Assembly (NCBI RefSeq): GCF_950023065.1 | Contig: NC_088679.1 | Location: 20,088,001-20,152,000 of the forward strand | Source: Planococcus citri | Taxonomy: Eukaryota > Arthropoda > Insecta > Hemiptera > Pseudococcidae | Length of the DNA stretch: 64,000 bases | Direction of reading: 5' to 3' | Part shown: positions 37,108 to 46,200 of the stretch, in pieces | How positions within the stretch are numbered: the first letter of the stretch is position 1 | Layout of the letters: every line of letters starts with the position of its first letter | The notes under the pieces: model-generated | The model's input: only the letters and a program-made list of their open reading frames with translations | Databases searched by the model: none | What the model was told of the DNA's origin: nothing | Program-made: the position numbers and the translations under genes

Positions 37108-38533
37108 GAAGATGTACCTACAGTGCATAATTTTTTTAATTTTTTTTTATGCAATTCTTTTCCCTCCAATGTTCGTAATTTTAAATTTTTCGGTTGAAAT
37201 TCTGATAATTTTATTAATTCTTCCAAATAAAGTTCATAGTAAAAATTACATTGCTTTTTCGTAAGCCTCTATGTTTTACATCTCTTTCAATTTTCAACCG
37301 ATCAATCCAAAATCAGTCTATCTAAATGTAAAAATTTGTATGTATTTCAAAGTTACAATATAAGTAGATGCCTTGTGGTGCTTTTAGATCACTCAAAGCC
37401 ATTGAAGTGAATGAGTTTATTCGTTTGAATTTCAAAATGACTTGAACTAGGTGGTTAAGGTTGCTGCATTATTAAATCGAAGGCGTCGTATAGTGATCAT
37501 TACAACCTGTATGATTAAGCTCGTAGGTACCTATTGAAATTATTCCCTGGAATTATTTTTTCATATTTACGAATAAATCAATATAAGAGAAACATTAGCA
37601 GATTTCTACTCGTCTGTTATCCTCGTTTCCCTCATTTCATAGAAACAAAGGTAGACATTAAATCGCTACCTACCTTTTAAATGAACAATTCGAATAGACA
37701 ATTTTCAGAAAATGACTTTTATTATTCAACGAGAATTTTTTTCTACTTTATTTATTATTCAGCTTCCGACATTGAACACCCTATTTCCTACTTTCGTATC
37801 TCACGTGTCTTTACGTACGTAGATCTAGTCTCTTTACCTACTTTTTACACGAGACCAATGTATTCACACAATTTGACATCTTCAGCTGACCACCAGTTAA
37901 TAGACACACAACACATGTTTCACTATTTTCGAAACATCTGCTTGAATTCTTCTATCCCCTTGAATAAAATGTCGAGTTGATTGAACCTTCTTCAAAAAAA
38001 AAGGTAAGTAGGTAATACAATTTTATGCTGTGAATAATTCATGTTTCGTGAATAAAACGAATATCATAATGCAACAATTTGAAGTAGGTTTTAATTAAAT
38101 GTGCATGAGAATGATATAACAGTACACTTTTAATGCATGGGAAATAAATTTCACTCGAAAACAGGCCACATAAGTGGAATCAAGCATGCACTTTTCTTTT
38201 TATGTTGTTGCATTTTACTTACGAGTACATACCTACTTACCTCGTTGCAAGTTGAGATTATACCACGTATTTTTTTATTTTTTTTTTATTACGGATATAT
38301 TATTTGATTTTTAGGTTTTGAAAATTTTTATAAAAATTTAAAATCAATGTTCTCGCTGCACGATTTTTCAAACAGTATAATCTTTGGTTCAATTTCATCA
38401 CTATAGCACTCAAATTATAATAATTCATAATATTTTTAATTTATTAAATATTTCAATTTTACGTTACAGTAAATTTTTTAAAATATTGTGTTATTTTCAG
38501 ACCGTACCGAAGAAGCAAAAAAAGATAAGATAA
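8015..38533 (+). CDS. AIG1-like: AIG1/ADTRP-family membrane hydrolase, copy 1 (5 exons, 239 aa)
   Basis: join(8015..8182, 15765..15896, 29999..30219, 32989..33154, 38501..38533). All junctions are GT-AG and the frame stays open for 239 aa, the usual length for the family. Hydrophobic segments fit a six-pass membrane protein. Family hallmarks: KYLTFW with Thr52, VDRELVMPK, SWLNHTVHT (His132/His135), and VHYQTNLWVYP. Human AIG1 and ADTRP hydrolyse fatty acid esters of hydroxy fatty acids using one Thr and one His; the matching residues are kept, so activity is plausible by inference. The C-terminus KKIR is a KKXX ER-retrieval motif. The start ATG is the first in-frame Met and is shared with copy 2. 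Its introns (7.6, 14.1, 2.8 and 5.3 kb) are swollen with repeats compared with copy 2. Confidence 0.9.
9451..9519 (+). repeat. GAG/GAT-rich microsatellite ending in poly-G
   Basis: (GAG)n followed by GATGAT variants and a run of about 14 G. Simple sequence within intron 1. Confidence 0.9.
11788..11850 (+). repeat. Three perfect 21-bp tandem copies
   Basis: The unit GATGTGGGTTCTCGAAGAGA(G) is repeated three times without change. It reads as a Pro-Leu-Phe-Glu-Asn-Pro-His repeat on the - strand only because 21 is a multiple of three. The surrounding block (GAGTTGAAAGTCACTCA ... GTGGGTTCTCGAAG) resembles 30497-30560 and 27575-27620, so it belongs to a dispersed intronic repeat family. Confidence 0.85.
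12520..13000 (+). repeat. Degenerate array of GGTGA-N5-TCACC dyads
   Basis: Three diverged copies (starting near 12522, 12690 and 12880) of a unit containing GTCACCAA, a C/T-ATGGGGA-CATTCTGG-like block and ATTACTTC. The arms GGTGA and TCACC separated by exactly 5 nt occur four times, at 12621-12635, 12681-12695, 12812-12826 and 12976-12990. The spacers differ: CTGAT, GTCTG, GAGCT and CAGAT. Confidence 0.7.
15765..15896 (+). CDS. AIG1-like: AIG1-like copy 1, exon 2
   Basis: 44 codons, phase 0 to phase 0, acceptor TTTCAG, donor GTGAGT. It encodes the second membrane span (CLETVYFWFAIVDSL) and the charged loop SDNEKKPLRKIRDHYF leading into span 3. The first 41 nt are identical to copy 2, but one Leu codon is absent (DSLV here, DSLLV in copy 2). 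Confidence 0.92.
16430..17715 (+). mobile_element. 5'-truncated RTE-like non-LTR retrotransposon, inactive
   Basis: The translation shows reverse transcriptase blocks: IDFEKAFDSL, KKGIRQGDALSPKLFT, LLY-ADYVVLIAQ, VGLKINKGKTK and FVYLGQ, then the RTE-type tail SETWALTKKLEDRI, MLGITLRDKW, KWRWSGHVAR and GRPKRRWEDEI. The 5' half, including the endonuclease, is missing. The catalytic box is YADY rather than YADD, an in-frame stop lies at 17288-17290, another stop lies near 17591, and a 156-bp element interrupts the box. The 3' end trails into AAGAAGAAGAATAAT. It sits in sense orientation in intron 2. Clade assignment is from motif memory and moderately sure. Confidence 0.85.
16765..16920. mobile_element. 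156-bp MITE nested in the retrotransposon
   Basis: Near-perfect terminal inverted repeats of about 45 bp, starting GTGACCGTCCGCGATAAAAC and ending in its complement, with A/T-rich sequence between. ATAT flanks both ends (16761-16764, 16921-16924). Removing the element and one ATAT reconnects the interrupted reverse-transcriptase frame, which proves insertion into a pre-existing element. Target-site length is ambiguous (2-5 bp) because the flank is TATATG. Confidence 0.85.
18140..18830 (+). repeat. GCTAAAAGCT and AAACTGAAACTG word arrays
   Basis: From 18140 to 18600 the words AAGCTGAAAGCT, GCTAAAAGCTA and AAAGCC recur with irregular linkers. From 18600 to 18830 the dominant word becomes AAACTGAAACTGAAA. 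No fixed period is evident; the structure is word-based rather than a clean tandem repeat. Confidence 0.75.
19330..19500 (+). repeat. GATCAGATT / AATCTGATC word array
   Basis: GATCAGATT, AATTTGATCTGATC, AATCAGATTTGG, GATCAGATTAGATCTG and TTGATCCGACC occur in about 170 bp in both orientations, so that many words can pair with each other. Confidence 0.65.
19938..19964 (+). repeat. (AAC)n microsatellite
   Basis: Nine uninterrupted AAC triplets in intron 2 of AIG1-like copy 1. Confidence 0.95.
22100..23166 (+). mobile_element. Probable solo LTR (1067 bp)
   Basis: The ends are TGTTAT...ATAACA, a six-base inverted terminus with TG/CA as in LTR retrotransposons. ATAT flanks both sides (22096-22099, 23167-23170). 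The segment is more complex in composition than its surroundings, has AATAAA-type signals near its 3' half (GAATAAATCC at about 22945), and interrupts a copy of the dispersed intronic repeat. No gag or pol is present. Orientation is guessed from the poly(A)-like signals. The target duplication is low-complexity, so this is not certain. Confidence 0.5.
22233..22282. other. Perfect 12-bp stem hairpin inside the LTR-like segment
   Basis: ATACCTTTCAAT (22233-22244) and its exact complement ATTGAAAGGTAT (22271-22282) are separated by 26 nt. Confidence 0.7.
23290..24130. repeat. Dispersed intronic repeat (CTGGAG family) fragment
   Basis: Contains the phrases GAAAAATCGCTAGAGGCTCC, AGAATGGCCCAAAA, AAATTCTCAAAAAAATC and the GTTTTAAGACATGCTTTTTC ending shared with 21840-22090, 35900-36370 and the foldback element at 57466-58840. 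It is partial and lacks a clear inverted arm here. Confidence 0.5.
26445..27495 (+). repeat. GGTCATTGACC satellite, about 60-bp units
   Basis: About 17 diverged units with the consensus AAGGTCATTGACCTGTCTGT followed by CTGG and GTCTGGCCTC-like words. The last units form a 100-bp dimer (near-identical blocks from 27224 and 27324). The exact dyad GGTCA-N-TGACC occurs at 26509, 26848, 27223, 27323, 27383 and 27433, with about eight single-mismatch versions. The same family, in reverse orientation, forms the array at 63.06-64.0 kb. The 86-codon - strand frame at 27060-27320 is an artefact of the repeat. Confidence 0.9.
29999..30219 (+). CDS. AIG1-like: AIG1-like copy 1, exon 3
   Basis: 73 codons plus two bases (phase 2), acceptor GTTACAG, donor GTGAGT. 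It encodes FVSFTFWVLFAVDRELVMPK, then FFPSWLNHTVHT with the family histidines, followed by two further spans and the loop TSYHRCTQTIYKQC. It is the exon most different from copy 2 apart from exon 1. Confidence 0.93.
30220..32988 (+). other. Copy 1 intron 3 (2.8 kb)
   Basis: Homologous throughout much of its length to copy 2 intron 3 (45602-47122), including GAGATT near the 5' end and the block AATATTCTTTATCAAACGTCC before the acceptor. It is packed with T runs, G runs (31265, 32500) and GGGAGG-type words. No gene was seen. Confidence 0.65.
32989..33154 (+). CDS. AIG1-like: AIG1-like copy 1, exon 4
   Basis: Completes the split Trp codon, then 55 codons. It carries CHIVHYQTNLWVYPILNEL and the last membrane span (MLFFLGCLLLATVFLTIGF). 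Acceptor TTCCAG, donor GTAAGA. More than 80 consecutive nucleotides are identical to copy 2, including silent sites. Confidence 0.93.
33155..33184 (+). CDS. Possible alternative C-terminus by reading into intron 4 (copy 1)
   Basis: If intron 4 is retained, the frame continues for nine codons (VRYSSCTQP) to TGA at 33182-33184, and AATAAA follows at 33205-33210. The resulting 238-aa form would lack the KKIR signal. Copy 2 keeps the same arrangement with an in-frame one-codon difference (VRYNSSSTQP, TGA 47319-47321, AATAAA 47342-47347). Whether it is used is unknown. Confidence 0.35.
   Translation, partial: VRYSSCTQP
33185..38500 (+). other. Copy 1 intron 4 (5.3 kb in total), remainder
   Basis: The first 80 bp and the last 350 bp match copy 2 intron 4 (394 bp in total), so about 4.9 kb between them is either an insertion in copy 1 or a deletion in copy 2. 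It contains a dispersed CTGGAG-family fragment (35900-36370), a (TAAA)n run (37064-37107), long T runs and several AATAAA signals (for example about 34896). No open frame resembles a known family. Part of 33.2-34.9 kb could be 3' UTR of the alternative form, but this is speculation. Confidence 0.55.
37064..37107 (+). repeat. (TAAA)n microsatellite
   Basis: About ten uninterrupted AAAT/TAAA units. Confidence 0.95.
38501..38533 (+). CDS. AIG1-like: AIG1-like copy 1, exon 5 (C-terminal KKIR)
   Basis: Ten codons, TVPKKQKKIR, then TAA. Acceptor TTTTCAG. The last four residues fit the KKXX dilysine signal for Golgi-to-ER retrieval. An ATTAAA at 38728-38733 is a possible poly(A) signal, and the following 200 bp (to about 38900) match the region downstream of copy 2, consistent with a duplicated 3' UTR. 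Confidence 0.85.
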   Translation, partial: TVPKKQKKIR

Positions 38534-39625
38534 AAGCATCCGGTAACGCGAGGCAATATCTATTTATCATCCAAGAATTTCGAAACAGTTGGTTTTTTAG
38601 TCAATATGGAGAATCGCCCGTCCATCTGGTGCTGCAAATAGCATGGAAATTATTTAATTTTGAGTTTTCGTTTTAAACATTTTGTTTTTATGAGCGATTT
38701 TGTATTTCATTAATTTTGTTGTTGTGTATTAAATATAAATTTTAGTTTTGTAGTACAACTGTTGAAACTTGTGTATTCGTATCGTATTTCGTACGTACAT
38801 GTTTACATGTCTATGAACGAGATGTTCTATCCAATGTAGTGTTAAAAGGTTAAAAAAATTAGCATTTTGTTAACATGGAATCGATTAGGTACAAGTATAA
38901 TATCGTATGGTACACAATCGAATCAAAATCCGTTGATTTTTTTTTTAAATATTATAAATTTTCAAAAATTGAGATGAATTATCTTTAACAAATTATGAAA
39001 ATCTTTTTTCTAAATTAAATTCCTTTTTCGCATAATTTAATACCTACACATAAACAAAAAAAATATGTATTTTTCAATATTTTATTGGCTTCATTGCTGA
39101 AATAGACCAGAGTTTGGTCTTAAGAGCCAAAATAAAGTGGTATATTTTCAGAGTTCGGACGTTTAAACCAGGGTTGAAAAAAAAAAATTGATCGAGTTTT
39201 AAACAAAAGAAAACCATATGAAACAACCTACTTGAAACATATCATCGTTTTTCTTTTTTAATTACCAACTTTTTTTATTCAAATTTTTCGGTCAGTTTTT
39301 GTATTTTTAATGTAAAAAAGGGACAAAAATAGAAAATTTGCAGCGTTTTTATTTTAAACAAAAAAAAACTGTTTGTTCTGTTTTTTTTTTTCTAAAAAAA
39401 AGTTTTTTCTCAAACTCTGCAAATTTTTGTGATATAATCGAAAAATTTGCTGCTCAAACGCCAAAAAGGACAAAATAATAAAAAATTAGTTTCGAGCCAA
39501 TTCCTTGAAAGCGGTGTTGGCCTTTTTGGGGAGCGATTTTTTTTCAGTTCAAGCTCCATACATCGTGTAGGTGTAGGTATGTACATACTTATTTGAAAAC
39601 TAACAATCTGGCAGTCTAATCAGAA
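38534..39625 (+). other. 3' flank of copy 1 and duplication junction
   Basis: 38680-38900 matches 47845-48030 (3' flank of copy 2). From about 38960 the sequence switches to similarity with 5690-5810 upstream of copy 1. The tandem-duplication junction therefore lies near 38.95 kb. T- and A-rich, no gene. Confidence 0.6.
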
Positions 39626-39627
39626 TT

Positions 39628-40032
39628 TTTTACCTGCAACTTACTTTAAAACCATGATAAATAAGAAGGAGGTGCGGAGGTGGAAACATCACATCGTTAT
39701 CGTTAACTTCCGCCATTTATCGGTTACATTCGTTAAAAACGTGTAATGTAGGTGTAAAAAAATCTTAAAATTCAAGGATAACTGCTGAATGTGATTTTGA
39801 AGCGATCTCTGACTGAATGTCAGTATAGTATCAGTGATCATGGACTTGTGGTCATGTTGTAGTGTTTAATACGTTCAAATAGTGGACGGATTTTTTGGAC
39901 AAGTGGTCGAGTGACGTGATTTAATTGTGTATCGATTACGAAAAACATGATTTTATACTTAATTCTGTGAATTTCAGGCTGTTTTAATTCATTTTTGAGT
40001 ACTTTTCACCAGTTTTTTTCGTCGTAGTAAAC
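39628..40032 (+). promoter_or_regulatory. Promoter / 5' leader of AIG1-like copy 2
   Basis: Aligned with 7580-8014. The near-identical block 39878-39973 includes GTGGACGGATTTTTTGGACA, the CRE-like TGACGTGA (39912-39919) and the uORF. TCAGT initiator-like words lie just upstream (39820-39840). Confidence 0.55.
39947..39970 (+). CDS. Conserved upstream ORF (7 codons) in copy 2 leader
   Basis: MILYLIL then TGA, identical in nucleotide and peptide to the uORF of copy 1, 62 nt before the main ATG. Confidence 0.4.
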   Translation: MILYLIL

Positions 40033-40200
40033 ATGGCTTCAAGTGTAATTCAAACTGCCAACTTTGTTATCCGACTGATAGCAGCTGTACACCTGTTAAT
40101 TGGCCTTTATGGCATGTGCCAAGTGGTTATTCCGGTGCATGTGCTGCCAATTGATTCAGCTTTCAGTGGAAAATTCAAATATCTTACTTTTTGGAGCTTG
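40033..40200 (+). CDS. AIG1-like: AIG1-like copy 2, exon 1
   Basis: 56 codons ending LTFWSL, donor GTAAGT, phase 0. The first membrane span and the Thr motif are conserved with copy 1. Confidence 0.92.
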
Positions 40201-43200
40201 GTAAGTAAGTGCTTTGATAATTTTCAAAATATATTTAGTAGAGTAGCTGTAGCTGAACCAAGTACCTATACGATGACGTCGATGACACGTGGGTGCTAAA
40301 GAAATCAATACCCTGCTTACCGGCTATAGGTTACAGTTTGTGTGCTAGATCACCTGAGCCATTGAATGGAAATTTTTGGGAATTTCTTCAAATATATTTT
40401 TCTGATGAAATACTCCATTTTAGTGCAACATATTTTTTTAGTTTTCAAAGATCTTAAAAAAATGCTGAAAATTAATTTTTTTACAATTTTCATCACCTAA
40501 AGTGGTAAATTTTGATTTTTTTTTTTTTGAAATAAGGTATTATGTATTACGAAGACGCTTTACTAAACCGCCAGCCTGAATATGAACTAAAATAATAAAT
40601 TTTTCTATGTTTTATAATTTCAATTTTCAACTCATAAAAATCGAATCGCGCCATTTTGGATGCCTTCGCCGCCGCGCCGGTTGAAATTCATTTCTTGGCT
40701 GATGCCAACTAAAAATTCGTCATTGCAATTTTAACAAAATAGGTATAGAAACCTCTAATCTTTTCTCACTCAGTTGATGGAAAATTTTACAAAATGGAAA
40801 ATAATCATAACTTATGAAAATAAGTAGGTACTTACCCAGTACCTACCTACATATAGAAAAGAAATCGAAGATCTATCATTTTGGAGAAATGATTTCAATA
40901 TTTTAATGATAGCTTATGACAGAAATTTTTCAAATATAGGTAAATGATAAAAATTTAAAACTTTGGCACGCAAACACACAAAAGTAATAACAATAACCAT
41001 ATCTGACAAAAAAATCTACATAAAATACAGCTTTCACTACAGCAAACTTCAATTTTCTACATATCAGAGGTTTTTTGGACTGTGTCAAATTGAAATCATC
41101 CATATACTTTTGGCACCGGTTCATTGAATGCGTGTAGAATTAAAGCTAGGTAAGTATTCAAAATAATGGCTTTCATTTTCGATTGCTTTTAGCAATTTGG
41201 TTAAAAATATTTATTATCATGTTTATATTTTCGTTTAATATGAAACTAATTCCAAAGGTCGATATCAGTCAATTTTTATTTTTGATAAATATTACCTACT
41301 GAAGTAGATTGATAAAAAATATGCAATTGTGAGATTAGGGTACCTACCTACATAATGTATCTTCGGATGAGCTATAATTTCCTCGCTCCTAGCTATATGG
41401 CACTTATCTACCTATTATTAAAGATAACAAATTGAGAAATAGCTACAACATAATTAAGTATATCAAACGGGTAATTTGCCTAATATGGTTTTTGAACCGT
41501 TAATACGTACTTATGTTTGGGTTGATTTTTTTTTTATTTACGGAACTTACAACTTTTATAACAGTATTGCAACATTCAAACACCCATAGATTCTCAACTG
41601 TAATTAAAATGGCTGAATGAGCGCGGTGTCATTGAAGGTGCCTTTTCGAGAGCCAGATTAAAAAAAAAAAAAACGCTATAAAATCCAGCATGTACAATTT
41701 TCGAACTGGATAAAGCTAAATCAAAAGCGCACGCAAAAAATCAAATTTGCACTAAAAATGAAAAAAAATCAAAATTTTACAATAAATTGACCTAGAAATC
41801 TGAAAGTTAGTATCTAAAGTGATTTCGAACCGTTTCGAGCCAATTTGCGGAGCCGTTAGCAGATTTCTGAAAAATTAAATTTAAAAAAAATTTCAACCAC
41901 TGAAGTAGGACTTTAAAATTCATATTCTCCTCTAATTTGAACATACTGAGTCGATTGAAGGTGGTTTCCAGACCTTTTAAAGCTTCCAGATATATGTATT
42001 TTGAAAATTCCAGATTTTCAAACCAATACCTATACTCAATAATAATCACTTATGAAGAGGATGACTCGTTTAGATTTTTAATGAAATTAATGAAAGTTGC
42101 AAATTTTTGAACGTGCTCTTTTTCAGAAATTTTATTCTGTGCGATCACTCCTGATCAATTGCCATAGGTAAAATAATCAATAATCATCCATATGGGAAAA
42201 TTCTAGGTAAAAGGAGGAGTATCGATAAGGCCATTTTTTGGGCCCGAACAGTTATCGACTAGACCACTCCAGGGGTTCCCAAAGTTGCGAATAAAAAAAT
42301 GATTTTAGGAACCACTGAGTATTATTTTCAAAAACTTTTTTAGCGTAATATATCTGTTTGAACCTGATGAACGTTATAAGAGATGCTTTTTCTATTTTTG
42401 ACCCTCGAAAGCAGAATTGGGGGGGGGAGGAGTTTGACTTTTTGAAAATTTTGGAACCACCATTTTGGACCTACTCCTTTGAGCCCCGCTAAAAAGCTTT
42501 TTACAGTTAATTAGTATCTGAAAGATGTCCATCTTACCAAATTTTGAGCTCAAAATCCAATTTTCCAATTTTTCGTAATTTCGATATTTTGGGAACCCGT
42601 GGAAAACAGTAACCTGCGATTTGCGCCAAACGTAACGTTTCAAGGTATCTATATATTCAATAATCTCGATGAAAAAGTTAAATTTGGCTCAATGTATATT
42701 CGTAATTTTGAACACCTTTTTTAGAGCCCCCCACTTTAGACACCCCTAAAAAAGGCGTTTATGCACATTTTTTCAAATAAATTGAAGAATTTACATTTGA
42801 AACACACTAGCAAGTACTCGATAATTTTTCATTTGAATTTTCCTGTAACTTTCAAAATTGAGCTATATTTGAAAAAATATGAATAAACGCCTTTTTTAGG
42901 GGTGCCTAAAGTGGGGGGCTCTAAAAAAAGTGTTCAAAATTACGAATATACATTGAGCCAAATTTAACTTTTTCATCGAGATTATTGAATATATAGATAC
43001 CTTGAAACGTTACGTTTGGCGCAAATCGCAGGTTACTGTTTTCCACGGGTTCCCAAAATATCGAAATTACGAAAAATTGGAAAATTGGATTTTGAGCTCA
43101 AAATTTGGTAAGATGGACATCTTTCAGATACTAATTAACTGTAAAAAGCTTTTTAGCGGGGCTCAAAGGGGTAGGTCCAAAATGGTGGTTCCAACATTTT

Positions 43201-46200
43201 CAAAAAGTCAAACTCTTCCCTCCCCCCAATTCTGCCCTCGAGGGTCAAAAATAGAAAAAGCATCTCTTATATCGTTCATCAGGTTCAAACAGATATTTTA
43301 CGCTAAAAAAGTTTTTGAAAATAATACTCAGTGGTTCCTAAAATTCTTTTTGTAATCACAACTTTGGGAACCCCTGGAGCCCAAAAAGTGGTCATTTTGG
43401 GTTAACCAACCACCGGTTCGTATTTTGGGTATTTATTACAATATTTTAAGAGTGGTCTAGTCGATAACTGTCCGGGCCCAAAAAATGGCCTTATCGAATA
43501 CTCCTCCTTTGCTATTTCAACGACGCAAAGTACCTATCTATTTCACGTTACCATACCTAGATTTTTAATAAACAATTTTCTTTGGGGTGTATGTTTCAGT
43601 GTTTGGAAACGGTGTATTTCTGGTTCGCTATTGTCGATAGTTTATTGGTATCCGAATCCAGCGATAACGAAAAGAAACCGCTGAGGAAGATCAGGGATCA
43701 TTATTTCTTATCTCTTGTGTTTCCAATGTCGTCGGTGAGTATTTAATCTTAAATTTGTTGGCTAACAATTAGTGGGAGAGTGGGACGTTCGGCTCAGATG
43801 AGATGAACCGAGGACCTATAGCAAGGGGTGCTCCAGATTTTGTGATTTCGGTTCAGAGTTGTTGGATGTGAAAATAAAAATCCTAGCTCGAGAGTGAAAT
43901 TTGACGATCAACGAAATACAGGGTGTTCCAGAATAACCTTTCACATTTGTTTTTCTTATTACTCTGAGAGAAAAATGTTTACAAAAATTCTTTTACAACC
44001 AAAATGAAGTAGAAACATGCCGTTTTTAGACCATATATTTGAGTTTCCATTAAAAATAAAGTTTTAAAAATTTTTCCATCGAGATATTTTCCATCATTTT
44101 TGACACATTCAACCAAACATTTTTTCGAATTATTGAACACTTCTCTTCCAATCAGTCTCAACTCACGATTAATATCACCTAGAAGATGTTTTAGAGTCCT
44201 AGATTCATCCTGATACACTTTTAACTTGAGGTAACTCCATAAAAAAAATCATAGGCGGAAAAATCAGGGGATCGAGGTAGCCATTAAATTTCTGTGTTCA
44301 ACGAAATTATTCAATGACCGAAGTGCTCACGCGCTAAACATATTGTGTTGGTCTCTGAATGATAGGTAGCTCCAACATGTTGTAACCAAGTAAGTAACTA
44401 TACATACACTATATAATCGTCTGCCTTTCAGTTCAGGAACAAGAAACTCGTTCAACATTTTGCCTTACCCCTCACCGTTACTGTTTCATTAAACACACAT
44501 GGTCCCACTACACCAAACTTAGCCACGCCCAACCAAACAGTCAACTTGGCGGAGTGTAGAGGTTTCTCGAGTATTATCAACTGATTCTCTGTACACTTGA
44601 AGCGCACATTCTGTATATTCACTTCACTGTTTAGTTAAAAATGAGCTTTGTTACTGATGAGTAAAGTAAAGGGGTCCGGGAGTCTTTATTTTTAAAAAAG
44701 GACCTCACAGTAAAAGTACACTGTGCAGCCATCTACTTCTCCAGGGCAAAAAATAACTATTGAAACATAATTCGGCATGCTTTGGCTACCTAGAACCGCC
44801 TTTACCATTCCCCTAGCTCCTCTTGAACACAGATCAGTGGTTACCAAAATGTGAAAGGTTATTCTGGAACACCCTGTACTACACTCAAGTTCTTTCAAGG
44901 GCGTTATACGTAGGTCTAGGTACCTATTTTACAAGGAAGGTTACTCATGAAAAAGATGTAGGTATCGTTAGGACGAATAATGAAAGTCTTTATTTTAGTC
45001 TTGAAATACGTGCAAGTGTGGGTGTGGGTATAACTAGAGTATTAGTATCTGCTTGTAGATTATTTTCGAAAATCAAATTAGCTATGCAGAAAAAAAAATG
45101 TTGTGTTACGTTGATGTATTTTTACTCGTTTGAAGATTCGTTGAGTTGATTTATTGTTAGAATCACGTTGTGAAAAAAATAAAATTTCAAGGTCAGAATG
45201 GTTCACCTGGATCCAGTTATTTTTTTGATCGCGTTCATCCGAATCCGATAGCCCCTACAAACAACAATTCGCAGTAAACCTCTGCAGCTGAGCATTGCAT
45301 TATAGTTTTTATTTCGCTAGGTATAAATAAAACAAATTTTAAAAAAATCTTACTGAATCTTTTTGTATTTTCTGTTGCAGTTTGTAACGGTCACCTTCTG
45401 GGTATTGATGACCATAGACCGTAAATTGGTTATGCCAAAAAGTTTTGATCCATTTTTCCCATCTTGGCTGAATCATTCTGTCCATACGGTCGTTATAATT
45501 TATGCACTTTTAGAACTGTTGACCAGTTATCACAGATGCTCGCAGACCATTTATAAACAGTGCGTTGCTTTGTGGATTGTCACAATCGCATATATGATAT
45601 GGTGAGTTGATCGAATTTCACCTACCTATATTTATTCATTTTTTTGGAGATTTTTAAAGACGTCAATATCCAGAGGGCAATTAACTGGAAATTTTCTGGG
45701 TACTATTATAACTTCAATTTCCAACTACTGCTCCTCAAAAGATAGTTCTATTTATGTTTTTCAAACCCAGGAGGACATTTTTTTCAATTTTTTAGATACC
45801 TATTATGCCACAGGGCAGATCGCGAAAAAAAGTTGGAGGACTTCGAGACTAAATTCAGCATCTGAAACTTTCATTGGCGACCGAGAAGAGTCTTTTCTTA
45901 AAGAGGGGGTGATTTAAAAGAGTTTTGACTGGAAATTAAAAATTTTCCAAACATTTTTATAGACGTATATTTTTTATGTTTTTTTTTTTTTAGATTTTTT
46001 TTCAATTTTAGAAAGGATTTCATGAAAATGAACTTATTTTTTTGAAGGGCCAAAGAGGGATTTCTCTTAAGAGAAAGGGGTTTATTTAAAAGAAATGTAA
46101 CCAAAAATGAAAAATTTTTCAGTTTAAAAAAAATGTAGATTTATTCATTTTTGGGAGGGAGGGGGTCATGTAAGGGAGCTAAAGTTATTTTAGTTACAGA

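Larger units (their letters stand above)
40201..43599 (+). other. Copy 2 intron 1 (3.4 kb)
   Basis: Holds reduced versions of copy 1 intron 1 (40368-41500), a CTGGAG-family-like fragment (about 41770-42060), the foldback element (42210-43509) and a MITE remnant (43517-43588) immediately before the acceptor. No gene. Confidence 0.7.

Noticed and set aside
42392..43355. Identical open frames on opposite strands that look like a duplicated gene
   Set aside because: They are the two arms of one inverted repeat, with no start, splice or family support.
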